A DNA stretch of 7,228 nucleotides, taken from positions 1-7,228 of the forward strand of contig CAMTOL010000110.1 in the NCBI GenBank assembly GCA_947074135.1, in the 5' to 3' direction. Shown in pieces: positions 1-7,195 of this stretch. A program made the position numbers and the translations under genes. Every line of letters starts with the position of its first letter. Positions within the stretch are counted from its first letter, which is position 1. The notes beneath the pieces are model-generated. The model saw nothing but the letters and a program-made list of their open reading frames with translations, was not told the DNA's origin and searched no databases. The stretch comes from an uncultured Rikenellaceae bacterium (GTDB lineage Bacteria > Bacteroidota > Bacteroidia > Bacteroidales > Rikenellaceae).

Positions 1-71
1 AGAGTTAGTTAAGTTGTGTAGTGAAGGAACGTGTTTAGACGAGTGAAGGATGATTTATGGATGAAGTGTGA

Positions 72-179
72 TTAGTTGTTGATTCGAGACGTGAAATAGA
101 GCTAACAGAAGACAGAACAATCGATGATTATCAGAAGTAGAACACAAACCTAAAAACAAAATGGCAAGAGAGAGGTGAT
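72..179 (+). other. Possible broken 5' part of the gene at 180-953
   Basis: In the frame of the downstream gene, codons 72-137 are open between a TGA at 69-71 and a TAG at 138-140. Codons 141-179 then run without a stop into the ATG at 180. The implied residues (for example SRREIELTEDRTIDDYQK) are charged and look plausible as protein. This suggests that the gene once began further upstream, or that stop codons were introduced by mutation or sequencing error. Positions 1-71 have further stops in every frame and show nothing I can name. This is inference from reading frame only. Confidence 0.25.
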
Positions 180-953
180 ATGCTTATTACAATAGGAGAT
201 GGGTTGGATAAACCAAACAAAGAGAAGGAAAAATACGAAACAAGAGAGTATGATAAAAATGGTAACCTCATTAAATTGCTTATATATCCTGCTGACGAAC
301 AAACAAAAAAGAGAATAGGACGTAAAGCACAGTATATTTCGACTTGGAGTTACGACCAAAACAATAGAAAGATAAGTGACAAAACTCAATATGCTTCAAC
401 AGATAGAGATGGTAATGTGACTTATAAATGTGTGAGCAATAGTCGATTCGAATATAACGAAAATGGTGATATGATAAACAATATTGGGCTTAACTCGGAT
501 GATAAAATAATTTCGACTACAACTTCTAGCTATGAATATGACGATAAAGGAAACTGGATTACAAAATATGTTGCAGGTAAGAAAACTGAAGTTAGAATTA
601 TAAAATATAGAGGTGAGGCTGAACCTGTTGAAAATTTTGATCTTTTTATTAAAACATTTAACTCGCTATTCAACCAAAAGGAGAGAATTAAGTTTCCATT
701 ATATGGTTATTCTGTTAATGAACCACTAGAAAGTGGCGATTTTGAAGTGGTCAAAAAATATTACACTGAGAATGATTGGCAGAAAAAAATAGTTAGAGAT
801 GAATCCTCAACCAACTCATATTATGTTATCAACAAGGGTGATTATATAAATATTAGTTATTATTATAATTCGGTTTATGTAATATTCTCATTTAAACTAT
901 TTGACAATAAATGGTTTTTGACAGAGTACGAAGAACGAGGTGGCAATTATTAA
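180..953 (+). CDS. YD-repeat-like protein with a C-terminal DUF4348-like domain, function unknown
   Basis: This 257-residue protein has no recognised function. Its N-terminal half carries four YD-like units: EYDKNGNL (23-30), SYDQNNRK (57-64), FEYNENGDM (90-98) and EYDDKGNW (119-126). Such units occur in RHS/YD proteins and in many short Bacteroidales envelope proteins. The C-terminal part (about 152-252, with NFDLFIKTF, then RIKFPL, then a lone W200 and a FDNKWFLTEY end) resembles, from memory, the DUF4348 pattern; I could not check this. The protein has no signal peptide or lipobox, although similar Bacteroidales proteins usually have one, so the true N-terminus may be missing. The ATG at 180 follows GAGAGGTGAT, which is purine-rich and Shine-Dalgarno-like, unusual for this phylum. 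The gene is visibly richer in A and T than its neighbours. It ends 30 bp before pgi and is probably accessory rather than functionally linked to it. Confidence 0.7.
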   Translation: MLITIGDGLDKPNKEKEKYETREYDKNGNLIKLLIYPADEQTKKRIGRKAQYISTWSYDQNNRKISDKTQYASTDRDGNVTYKCVSNSRFEYNENGDMINNIGLNSDDKIISTTTSSYEYDDKGNWITKYVAGKKTEVRIIKYRGEAEPVENFDLFIKTFNSLFNQKERIKFPLYGYSVNEPLESGDFEVVKKYYTENDWQKKIVRDESSTNSYYVINKGDYINISYYYNSVYVIFSFKLFDNKWFLTEYEERGGNY

Positions 954-983
954 AAATACATTAAAAAATAAAATACAACAAAA

Positions 984-2306
984 ATGAAACTGAATCTCTC
1001 AAAAAGTGGAGTAGAACTTGACTCCGCTATCCAGAGCGAAATTATGGCAGCTAACACCTTGCTTCACAACGGACAAGGTAAAGGGAACGACTTTTTGGGC
1101 TGGGTTAACCTACCAAGCTCTATCACATCGGCTGAAATTGCTGACATCGAAAATACAGCACGTGAACTAGCTTCAAATGCTGAGGTTGTGGTAGTTGTGG
1201 GTATCGGTGGCTCGTACCTAGGTGCTAAAGCTGTACTTGATGCACTTGGAAATAATTTTGACCACCTGCTCAAAAAACGCAGTGCGCCAATCGTGCTATT
1301 TGCTGGTCAAAATATCTCGGAAGATTATCTTAGCGAACTTATGGAGATGCTCCAAGACTACTCGATTGCGTGTATCGTGATTAGTAAATCGGGAACAACT
1401 ACCGAACCTGCAATCGCATTCCGTATTCTTAAAGAGGAAATCGAAAAACGCTATACTAAAGCCGGTGCAGCAGAGCGTATCGTGGCAGTGACCGACCGTA
1501 GCCGTGGCGCACTTCGTACTCTTGCAACTCAAGAGGGTTACAAAACTTTTGTAATCGAAGATAACGTTGGTGGTCGTTTTTCGGTTCTAACTCCAGTAGG
1601 ATTACTTCCATTGGCAGTGGCTGGTGTTGATATCAAAGCGTTTGTAGAAGGTGCAGCGGCGATGGAGAAAGCTACTGCCGAGGGTGTTAGCTTCGAGGAG
1701 AACCTAGCTGCGCAATATGCCGCAACTCGTACTAAACTATACCGTGGCGGTAAGAAAATCGAAATCCTAGCTTCGTATGAGCCTAAACTTGCGAATATTG
1801 GCGAGTGGTGGAAACAACTTTATGGCGAAAGCGAGGGTAAAGAGAATAAAGGTATCTTCCCTGCTTCGGTTACATTGACAGCCGATTTGCACTCTATGGG
1901 ACAATATATTCAACAGGGCGAACGTTCACTATTTGAAACAGTTATCTCGGTTGATGAACCTAACGAAGAGTTGGTTATCAAAAAAGATGCAGCAAACCTT
2001 GACGGACTGAACTTCTTGGCTGGTAAACGTGTGAGCGAGGTTAATCGTATGGCGCAACTAGGTACTATGTTGGCGCACGTTGACGGTGGAGTGCCTAATA
2101 TCGAAATTGCAATTGAGAGTATCGATGCTTATGCAATTGGTGAGTTGTTATACTTCTTCGAGAAGGCTTGCGGTATTAGTGGTTATGCACTTGGTGTTAA
2201 TCCATTCGACCAACCAGGTGTAGAGGACTACAAACGCAATATGTTTGCGCTTCTTGGCAAACCAGGCTTTGAAGCAGAAGGCGAGGAGCTACGCAAAAGA
2301 CTTTAA
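984..2306 (+). CDS. pgi: Glucose-6-phosphate isomerase
   Basis: Pgi interconverts glucose 6-phosphate and fructose 6-phosphate in the cytoplasm, serving glycolysis and gluconeogenesis. At 440 residues it belongs to the short bacterial (Bacillus-like) form of about 450 residues, not the 550-residue E. coli form. The sugar-phosphate-binding SIS fold shows GIGGSYLG (73-80) and SKSGTTTE (134-141). [19 protein letters not shown] begins at 196, with R198. Catalytic candidates are E282 in GESEGK, H303 in DLHSMGQ and K417 in VEDYKRN. These lie a constant eight residues from the numbering I recall for the Geobacillus stearothermophilus enzyme (E290, H311, K425), so the core appears complete and ungapped. 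The ATG follows an A-rich leader without Shine-Dalgarno, typical of Bacteroidota. The TAA stop is the first triplet of a long palindrome, which may act on the 3' end of the mRNA. Confidence 0.97.
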   Translation: MKLNLSKSGVELDSAIQSEIMAANTLLHNGQGKGNDFLGWVNLPSSITSAEIADIENTARELASNAEVVVVVGIGGSYLGAKAVLDALGNNFDHLLKKRSAPIVLFAGQNISEDYLSELMEMLQDYSIACIVISKSGTTTEPAIAFRILKEEIEKRYTKAGAAERIVAVTDRSRGALRTLATQEGYKTFVIEDNVGGRFSVLTPVGLLPLAVAGVDIKAFVEGAAAMEKATAEGVSFEENLAAQYAATRTKLYRGGKKIEILASYEPKLANIGEWWKQLYGESEGKENKGIFPASVTLTADLHSMGQYIQQGERSLFETVISVDEPNEELVIKKDAANLDGLNFLAGKRVSEVNRMAQLGTMLAHVDGGVPNIEIAIESIDAYAIGELLYFFEKACGISGYALGVNPFDQPGVEDYKRNMFALLGKPGFEAEGEELRKRL

Positions 2307-2417
2307 TTCATAATCTTTTGAATTTATAATGTATAATTGTTAGTCTGTTATTAGATTGTGTAAATCCAAATAATAGATAGATAATTATACATTATAGATT
2401 CTAATAATTATGAATTA
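2304..2417. repeat. 114-nt near-perfect palindrome between pgi and the small membrane gene
   Basis: Bases pair around a single dyad at 2360.5 with no gaps; every pair sums to 4721. The outer stem 2304-2314/2407-2417 is 11 bp and perfect. The middle stem 2320-2338/2383-2401 is 19 bp with one G.T pair. The upper stem 2339-2352/2369-2382 has one mismatch and four G.T pairs. A short internal loop (2315-2319/2402-2406) has two matches in five. The loop 2353-2368 contains gatt/aatc. The element is very AT-rich, begins at the pgi stop codon and ends on the A of an ATG at 2417. It could be a REP- or MITE-like repeat, an mRNA 3' stabiliser or a weak terminator; there is no clear T-run for a classical terminator. 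Confidence 0.8.
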
Positions 2418-2446
2418 TGTATTATAAATTATCAATTGAAAAAAGA

Positions 2447-2770
2447 ATGCTTGGACTAGGTGGATTGGGACGTAAACCACGTCAGTTTTCGTACAAACCA
2501 GTTTATTGGAACGAAGAAAAAGAGATGCGAGATGAGCTAATTCGCTCTTCAAAAATGCGTGATCCTAACTATAAGCCCGAAAATGATGGTGATTACCAAC
2601 CCGGCTCGATTATTCGTGCTGGGCGTTTGCGCCGTATGAAGAGTGCTGAGAAGATGCAACAACGCTCACGAGTTAATATTATTCGTGTTATCATCTTCTT
2701 ACTTGGTCTGGGTGCTGTGTTCTATTTTTTGGCAGATTATATCGCACTTTACTTTGCCAACTTAAATTAA
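2447..2770 (+). CDS. Small single-pass membrane protein of unknown function
   Basis: The protein has 107 residues from the ATG at 2447, beginning MLGLGGLGRKPRQFSYKPVYW. An in-frame ATG at 2417 would add ten residues (MYYKLSIEKR). It lies at the edge of the palindrome and its codons look like AT-rich repeat sequence, so I prefer 2447, which has an A-rich leader (TTGAAAAAAGA). The N-terminal 75 residues are hydrophilic and basic (RKPRQF, the WNEEKEMRDEL segment, RAGRLRRMK). One transmembrane helix (about 78-104, NIIRVIIFLLGLGAVFYFLADYIALYF) lies near the C-terminus. By the positive-inside rule the basic part is cytoplasmic. No enzymatic motif is visible. Small proteins of this build, with a KPRxF...Y start, sit before mutL in Bacteroidales as far as I remember. 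The role is unknown. Confidence 0.8.
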   Translation: MLGLGGLGRKPRQFSYKPVYWNEEKEMRDELIRSSKMRDPNYKPENDGDYQPGSIIRAGRLRRMKSAEKMQQRSRVNIIRVIIFLLGLGAVFYFLADYIALYFANLN

Positions 2771-2774
2771 GAAA

Positions 2775-2814
2775 GGTTAATGATAAAAGAATTAGTAATT
2801 AATCATTCTTAACT
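2775..2814. repeat. Weak imperfect inverted repeat before mutL
   Basis: The gap between the small membrane gene and mutL contains gttaa (2776-2780) opposite ttaac (2809-2813), and tgat (2781-2784) opposite atca (2802-2805) with a three-base bulge. An alternative pairing joins aagaat (2787-2792) with attctt (2805-2810). The region is AT-rich, so part of this pairing may be chance. It is listed because the other two sizeable gaps also hold palindromes after a stop codon. Confidence 0.3.
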
Positions 2815-2826
2815 AAGCGATTGTCA

Positions 2827-4704
2827 ATGATAGAGTTACTGCCTGCAAATATTGCGAACCAGATTGCTGCCGGTGAGGTGGTGCAACGAGGAGCTTCGAT
2901 TGTTAAGGAGCTTGTCGAAAACGCCATCGACGCTGGTGCTACTCGTGTGACTATACGTGTCGAAGATGGTGGTCGAACTCTAATTCAGGTAATAGATAAT
3001 GGCTGCGGAATGACAGCCGAAGATGCCCCAAAAGCATTTCTAAGACACGCTACTTCGAAAATCAAAACAATCGAGGAGCTATTTGCTCTGCGTACCTTTG
3101 GCTTTCGTGGCGAGGCGTTGGCATCTATCTCGTCGGTTGCAGAAGTCGAACTTACGACTCGTACCCAAGAGGAGGAGGTGGGGACTTGTATTGTGATGCG
3201 TGATGGAGTGGAGATAGAGCGCAAAGTGTGTGCTTGTGCTGTTGGGACTGCGATAACGGTTAGAAATCTATTTTATAGCGTACCTGCAAGACGAAAATTC
3301 TTGAAAACTGATAGCTACGAAGCGAAGCTCTGTAAAACCGAATTTATTAGAGTTGCTCTTATTAACGAGCAGGTAGGATTTGAGTATTATGAAGGTTCTA
3401 CGCCCTCAATTGTGCTTATGCCTCAAAATAGACTAGGACGCATCGTTGCTCTAACTCGTTCGAGTTACGCAAAAAAACTACTGCCTATCGAAGTTGTTTC
3501 GCCAATCGTATCGTTAGGCGGTTATGTCGCAATTCCAGATACAGCAAAAGCTAAGGGTCGTGGCGAACAATATCTATTTGTTAATGGTAGATATTTTCGA
3601 AATAATCGACTTTTTAAAGCGATTTGTGATGCCTATGGAAGATTGTTGGGTACAGGAGTGGCTCCGAATTACTTCTTGTATCTAAATGTTGAACCAGATA
3701 AGGTTGATGTCAATATTAATCCGACAAAAACTGAAGTAAAATTTGAGGACGAAGATTCGATTGTGCAAATAATAGCATCTGCCGTTAAGCAAACGCTTGG
3801 TCGTCACAATATTGTCGAGGCAATAGATTTTAATGGTTCACAAATCGATATTCCGACATTCAAACCTAGCCGTGAATTTGTGGCTGCCCCAACTTTTGAA
3901 CCAAAACCAAAATATAACCCATTCGATAATAGCGGTTGGGAGAGTGAGAGTATTCCTGAGAGTTTTGACGAACAAAAAGCCCACTTTGATGAAGGATTTA
4001 TACTTTCGGACCTAGATAACGGTTTCTCGAGTGTGGCTCCAGTCCCTAATCGAAAGGAAACCTCGCAAACTAATAATTTTAGTGTAGTTCAAAGTGATGG
4101 ATTTGATGACCAAAGTAACCAGACTGTTGAGTCGTCGCTTTTTGACTCAGGAGATGAAATAAAAACAAAATATAGTGCTGTTCAGTTTTGCGATAACCGT
4201 TATTTAGCACTTAATACGATGAATGGACTTGCCATAATTAATATTGGTAGAGCTAGGCAGAGAATTGAGTATGAGCGAATTGTGCTAAATTCGCAAGGTT
4301 CAGAGATTAGTTCGCATAGGCTAGTTATTCCACATAATGTTGAATTGACGATTACGCAGAAAAGTGAGGTATTGAGTAATATTTCGCTCTATAATTCGTT
4401 TGGATTTTCGATAGAGGACGATGGAGGTAGCTCGGTTAGTATATCGGCTCTGCCAGTTGGCTTCGATGTAGAGGATTTTGTGGAGTTGGTAGGCGAGGGT
4501 GCTACTCAAAGCGTTGAACAGCGATTGGCTATGATTGCAACGGCAAATATATCGAAACAGTCGTCTGTTGTACTATCGCACGAGCAGATTGAAGCGCTTG
4601 TCGATAGATTGATGAATTGCGAAGAGCCGAACTACACCCCAACAGGACTCAAGGTAATCGATGTAATTGATAATAGTGATATAGAAAACCGATTTAAAAG
4701 ATAA
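2827..4704 (+). CDS. mutL: DNA mismatch repair protein MutL
   Basis: MutL is the dimeric ATPase that couples mismatch recognition by MutS to strand incision and excision. Numbered from the ATG at 2827 (625 residues), the GHKL ATPase is complete: NQIAAGEVV near the start, KELVENAIDAGAT with catalytic E28 and Mg-binding N32, DNGCGM with D57, and GFRGEAL at 92-98. The transducer domain has GRGEQYLFVNGRY and VNINPTKTEVKF with K301. A variable linker runs from about 330 to 450, with ESSLF (435-439) as a weak candidate clamp-binding site. In the C-terminal domain the endonuclease signature DQHAxxERxxYE is replaced by NIGRARQRIEYE (472-483), and CPHGRP is absent; the corresponding end reads PNYTPTG. 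The usual QRPAS proline is glycine (QRGAS). A TTG at 2821 would add two residues (MSMIELLP) and fits homologues about equally well. No Shine-Dalgarno is visible. The stop overlaps the next start. Confidence 0.97.
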   Translation: MIELLPANIANQIAAGEVVQRGASIVKELVENAIDAGATRVTIRVEDGGRTLIQVIDNGCGMTAEDAPKAFLRHATSKIKTIEELFALRTFGFRGEALASISSVAEVELTTRTQEEEVGTCIVMRDGVEIERKVCACAVGTAITVRNLFYSVPARRKFLKTDSYEAKLCKTEFIRVALINEQVGFEYYEGSTPSIVLMPQNRLGRIVALTRSSYAKKLLPIEVVSPIVSLGGYVAIPDTAKAKGRGEQYLFVNGRYFRNNRLFKAICDAYGRLLGTGVAPNYFLYLNVEPDKVDVNINPTKTEVKFEDEDSIVQIIASAVKQTLGRHNIVEAIDFNGSQIDIPTFKPSREFVAAPTFEPKPKYNPFDNSGWESESIPESFDEQKAHFDEGFILSDLDNGFSSVAPVPNRKETSQTNNFSVVQSDGFDDQSNQTVESSLFDSGDEIKTKYSAVQFCDNRYLALNTMNGLAIINIGRARQRIEYERIVLNSQGSEISSHRLVIPHNVELTITQKSEVLSNISLYNSFGFSIEDDGGSSVSISALPVGFDVEDFVELVGEGATQSVEQRLAMIATANISKQSSVVLSHEQIEALVDRLMNCEEPNYTPTGLKVIDVIDNSDIENRFKR

Positions 4705-5309
4705 TGAATTTTCAGTTTCGCAGTGTAGTGAGCAACCTTATAATGCTCAATATAGTAGTCTATGTTTTTATGACACTACTACCACAGTTTTTGCCATTTG
4801 TAGATAAGTATCTTGCTCTCTATCCATTCGAACATCAAGATTTCAGAGTTTGGCAACTCGTTACATATATGTTTGTTCACGCAGGCTTTGCACATCTTTT
4901 CTTTAATATGTTTGCCCTGTGGATGTTTGGTCGCCAACTTGAGTATGATTTAGGACCAAAACGTTTTTTGCTCTACTATTTAATCACTGGTGTTGGTGCT
5001 GGAGTGTTAAATCTAGCAGTGATGTCGCTAACAGGCGATTATGGATTGACAGTAGGAGCTTCGGGAGCTGTTTATGGAATACTTCTCGCTTTTGGTATGA
5101 TTCACCCAAATGTGCCTCTCTATCTATTCTTTATCCCTGTGCCAATCAAAGCCAAGTGGTTTGTGATAGGCTATGGTGTTATAGAGTTAGTTAGCGGTGT
5201 TACAGCAGTCGATAATATAGCTCACTTTGCTCACCTAGGTGGTATGTTATTTGGTATTCTATTGCTTTTGTACTGGAAAAAACGCCGCAAAATCACCTTT
5301 TATAGATAG
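4704..5309 (+). CDS. Rhomboid family intramembrane serine protease
   Basis: The 201-residue polytopic inner-membrane protein has about six helices (near 11-33, 55-76, 86-108, 115-135, 150-168 and 174-191), the minimal bacterial rhomboid core. The catalytic serine is S120 in GASGAVYG and the partner histidine is H177 in AHFAHLGG. H64 and N68 in HAGFAHLFFN correspond to the oxyanion-site residues H150 and N154 of E. coli GlpG. All expected active-site residues are present, so it should be an active protease cleaving single-pass membrane substrates within or near the bilayer. The substrate is unknown. Its ATG shares one base with the mutL TAA (TAATG at 4702-4706), which indicates translational coupling. 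From memory, Bacteroidales often carry two rhomboid genes between mutL and the EEP gene; only one is present here. It ends in TAG, so TAG is a normal stop in this genome. Confidence 0.95.
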   Translation: MNFQFRSVVSNLIMLNIVVYVFMTLLPQFLPFVDKYLALYPFEHQDFRVWQLVTYMFVHAGFAHLFFNMFALWMFGRQLEYDLGPKRFLLYYLITGVGAGVLNLAVMSLTGDYGLTVGASGAVYGILLAFGMIHPNVPLYLFFIPVPIKAKWFVIGYGVIELVSGVTAVDNIAHFAHLGGMLFGILLLLYWKKRRKITFYR

Positions 5310-5340
5310 TGTTGCTTAAGTTTGATATGTAGAAAAAAGT

Positions 5341-6450
5341 ATGGCAAAGCAGAGTAAGAGTCCCTTTCTGAAATTTATTGATTTTGTGCTTGTAATTATT
5401 ACGATTTCGAGTGCGCTTGCTCTATTCTGTGTTCTTATCTCGCCTTACGTTAACCCAAACCAAACTGTAATCTTTGCTTTTGTAGCCCTAGTTGCTCCAA
5501 TAATATATCTCGTAAATATTGTAATGCTGTTGATCTGGATTCTTAGATGGAAAGCGTGGTTAATAGTTAATGCTTTGCCTATGTTGTGGGGAGTGCTGAG
5601 CATAGGAGAGTATGTGCAGTTTCCATGGAGAATCGAGTATGATGAAATTAATAAAAAGAGCTCACTTTCGGTAGTTACTTATAATGTCTATCGTTTCGAA
5701 TATTTTCGTGAAGGTGGTTCTACCCTAGAACCGCTACTTGATTCATTGGCGAAATTAGATGCTGATATTATCTGTTTGCAAGAGTTTGAGGTTAGAGATT
5801 CTGTAGAAATTGCAAAGATTTCAGAAGGATTATCAGACTATAATTATTTTTTCTGTAGTAATGGACAAACGCAACCTTCGTTATCTAATAATGGATTGGC
5901 AGTGTTTAGTAAGTTTCAACTCCAAAATAGTAGTTTTGTCAGTTTTGAGGATAGTGTTAATGGCTTTTTAGTGACAGATGTAATAGTTCGAGATGATACT
6001 ATAAAACTATTTAATTGTCATTTACAAACGACTCAAGTTAATCGTGTTGGAGGTAATCGGGGATTGCGTAGTATGATGTTGAGCGAAAATAGGGAGCAAG
6101 TTGCAGAGCAGACAGCAAGAGCTTTAGCTCGAAACTTTCGATTACGCGCCAATCAAGCAGACTCGCTTAGAAATATAGCAGATAATTCTAACTGTTCGTT
6201 GCTTATTGTAGGTGATTTTAATACACCGGTAAACACATATACATATCGTACTGTTCGTGGAGATTTGGCAGATTCTTTTTGCGAAAAAGGTGTTGGTTAT
6301 GGCTCGACGTTTAGAGCAATTAAGGGATTGCTCAGAATCGATTACGTTCTTTATGATGATACTCTTTTGGAGTGTATGGAGTATGAGTCGCCAGATTGGA
6401 CTTACTCTGACCATCGACCTGTAATTACTAGATTTAATGTTAATAAATAG
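5341..6450 (+). CDS. Membrane-anchored endonuclease/exonuclease/phosphatase (EEP) family protein
   Basis: The N-terminus has a short basic start and three transmembrane helices (about 11-34, 42-69 and 72-92). A metal-dependent phosphodiesterase domain of the EEP (exonuclease III/DNase I-like) superfamily follows from about 108. Its motifs are in order: VVTYNVYRF with N115, DIICLQEFE with metal ligand E148, FNCHLQTT with H227, IVGDFNTP with D292 and N294, RIDYVLYDD with D334, and SDHRPV with D357 and H358. The catalytic set is complete. Lysines at the N-terminus and the RWKAW loop between helices 2 and 3 place the N-terminus inside, so the catalytic domain would face the periplasm. The substrate could be nucleic acid or a phosphorylated lipid or sugar; the sequence does not decide. 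It lies 31 bp after the rhomboid gene and is probably in the same transcript. Length is 369 residues. Confidence 0.92.
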   Translation: MAKQSKSPFLKFIDFVLVIITISSALALFCVLISPYVNPNQTVIFAFVALVAPIIYLVNIVMLLIWILRWKAWLIVNALPMLWGVLSIGEYVQFPWRIEYDEINKKSSLSVVTYNVYRFEYFREGGSTLEPLLDSLAKLDADIICLQEFEVRDSVEIAKISEGLSDYNYFFCSNGQTQPSLSNNGLAVFSKFQLQNSSFVSFEDSVNGFLVTDVIVRDDTIKLFNCHLQTTQVNRVGGNRGLRSMMLSENREQVAEQTARALARNFRLRANQADSLRNIADNSNCSLLIVGDFNTPVNTYTYRTVRGDLADSFCEKGVGYGSTFRAIKGLLRIDYVLYDDTLLECMEYESPDWTYSDHRPVITRFNVNK

Positions 6451-6518
6451 CGGTAAATGGATAGTGATAAATGATAGCTTGAATGATCATAATATTACCA
6501 CTAACCGCTAACCACTGA
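6447..6518. repeat. Palindrome made of degenerate 7-bp repeats between the EEP gene and dapD
   Basis: The left arm is a tandem of heptamers: atagcgg (6447-6453), taaatgg, atagtga, taaatga (to 6474), that is, two 14-bp units differing only by three transitions. The right arm has three heptamers of the complementary type: ccactaa (6498-6504), ccgctaa (6505-6511) and ccactga (6512-6518). Pairing gives tagcggt/accgcta (6448-6454/6504-6510), tagtg/cacta (6462-6466/6499-6503) and atgat/atcat (6471-6475/6486-6490). The element starts on the EEP stop codon TAG. I see no promoter in the rest of the gap (to 6535). It may be a mobile-type intergenic repeat or an mRNA 3'-end hairpin. Confidence 0.6.
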
Positions 6519-6535
6519 TAATTATTTAAATAAGA

Positions 6536-7195
6536 ATGAAAGAACTGAAAATGAGAATTGAGAGCGTGTGGGAAAATCGCTCATTAATAGGCGAGGCAAC
6601 TGCCGATATAGAAAAAGTAATCGAATTGCTCGACAAAGGAGAACTTCGTTGTGCAGAGCCTACAGTCGATGGCGAGTGGCAAGTTAACGAATGGGTTAAA
6701 AAAGCCGTTATTATGTACTTTCCAACTCAGAAAATGAGAACTATGAACGCTGGTGAGTTGGAGTTTTACGATAAAATCGAACTAAAACGTGGATACGAAG
6801 AGTTAGGAGTTAGGGTTGTCCCTCACGCTGTGGCGCGTTATGGTGCTTATATCTCGAAAGGTGTTATTATGATGCCTTCGTTTGTAAATATTGGTGCATA
6901 TGTTGACGAGGGAACAATGGTAGATACTTGGGCTACGGTGGGCAGTTGTGCGCAAATAGGTAAGAATGTGCACCTGAGCGGAGGTGTTGGTATTGGCGGT
7001 GTGTTAGAGCCTGTTCAAGCTGCGCCTGTGATTGTCGAAGATGATTGCTTTATTGGTAGTCGTGCTATCGTGGTCGAGGGTGCTAGGGTGTGCAAAGGTG
7101 CGGTGCTTGGTGCAAACGTGGTAATTACAGGTTCGCCTACGGTTATAGACACAACAACGGCGAGGGAGTACAAAGGCTCTAGTCCAGACCGTTAG
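6536..7195 (+). CDS. dapD: 2,3,4,5-tetrahydropyridine-2,6-dicarboxylate N-succinyltransferase, prematurely ended
   Basis: DapD transfers a succinyl group from succinyl-CoA to tetrahydrodipicolinate in the succinylase route to meso-diaminopimelate and lysine, in the cytoplasm. The start MKELKMRIESVWENR matches the family N-terminus, which supports 6536 over the ATG at 6551. WQVNEWVKKAV (48-58), YFPTQKM and GVRVVPHAVARYGAYI are diagnostic. The left-handed beta-helix hexapeptides follow (MMPSFVNIGAYVDEGTMVDTW from 112, GSCAQIGKNVHLSGGVGIGGV from 136, then CFIGSRAIVVEG). The trimeric enzyme is normally about 270-275 residues; this frame stops at 219. The conserved EYKG at 211-214 is present, but the preceding loop looks two residues short, and the next residues (SSPDR) diverge from the expected VPARS. 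The last 33 bases continue DapD-like residues past the stop. I read this as a real dapD damaged or misread near the window end. Confidence 0.93.
   Translation: MKELKMRIESVWENRSLIGEATADIEKVIELLDKGELRCAEPTVDGEWQVNEWVKKAVIMYFPTQKMRTMNAGELEFYDKIELKRGYEELGVRVVPHAVARYGAYISKGVIMMPSFVNIGAYVDEGTMVDTWATVGSCAQIGKNVHLSGGVGIGGVLEPVQAAPVIVEDDCFIGSRAIVVEGARVCKGAVLGANVVITGSPTVIDTTTAREYKGSSPDR

Noticed and set aside
917..945. TTGACA-like hexamer upstream of pgi as a promoter
   Set aside because: It lies inside the preceding gene, lacks a matching -10 element, and Bacteroidota promoters use a different consensus.
1064..1532. Two - strand reading frames opposite pgi
   Set aside because: They are antisense to conserved catalytic segments of pgi and are explained by its codon use.
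2304..2417. Palindrome as an insertion sequence or CRISPR repeat
   Set aside because: No transposase, target-site duplication or spaced direct repeats are present.
3833..4015. 60-residue + strand reading frame inside mutL
   Set aside because: It overlaps the mutL linker in another frame and has no family features; mutL is clearly the coding frame.
6142..6414. 90-residue - strand reading frame opposite the EEP gene
   Set aside because: It lies antisense to the conserved GDFN to SDH region and shows no recognisable protein character.
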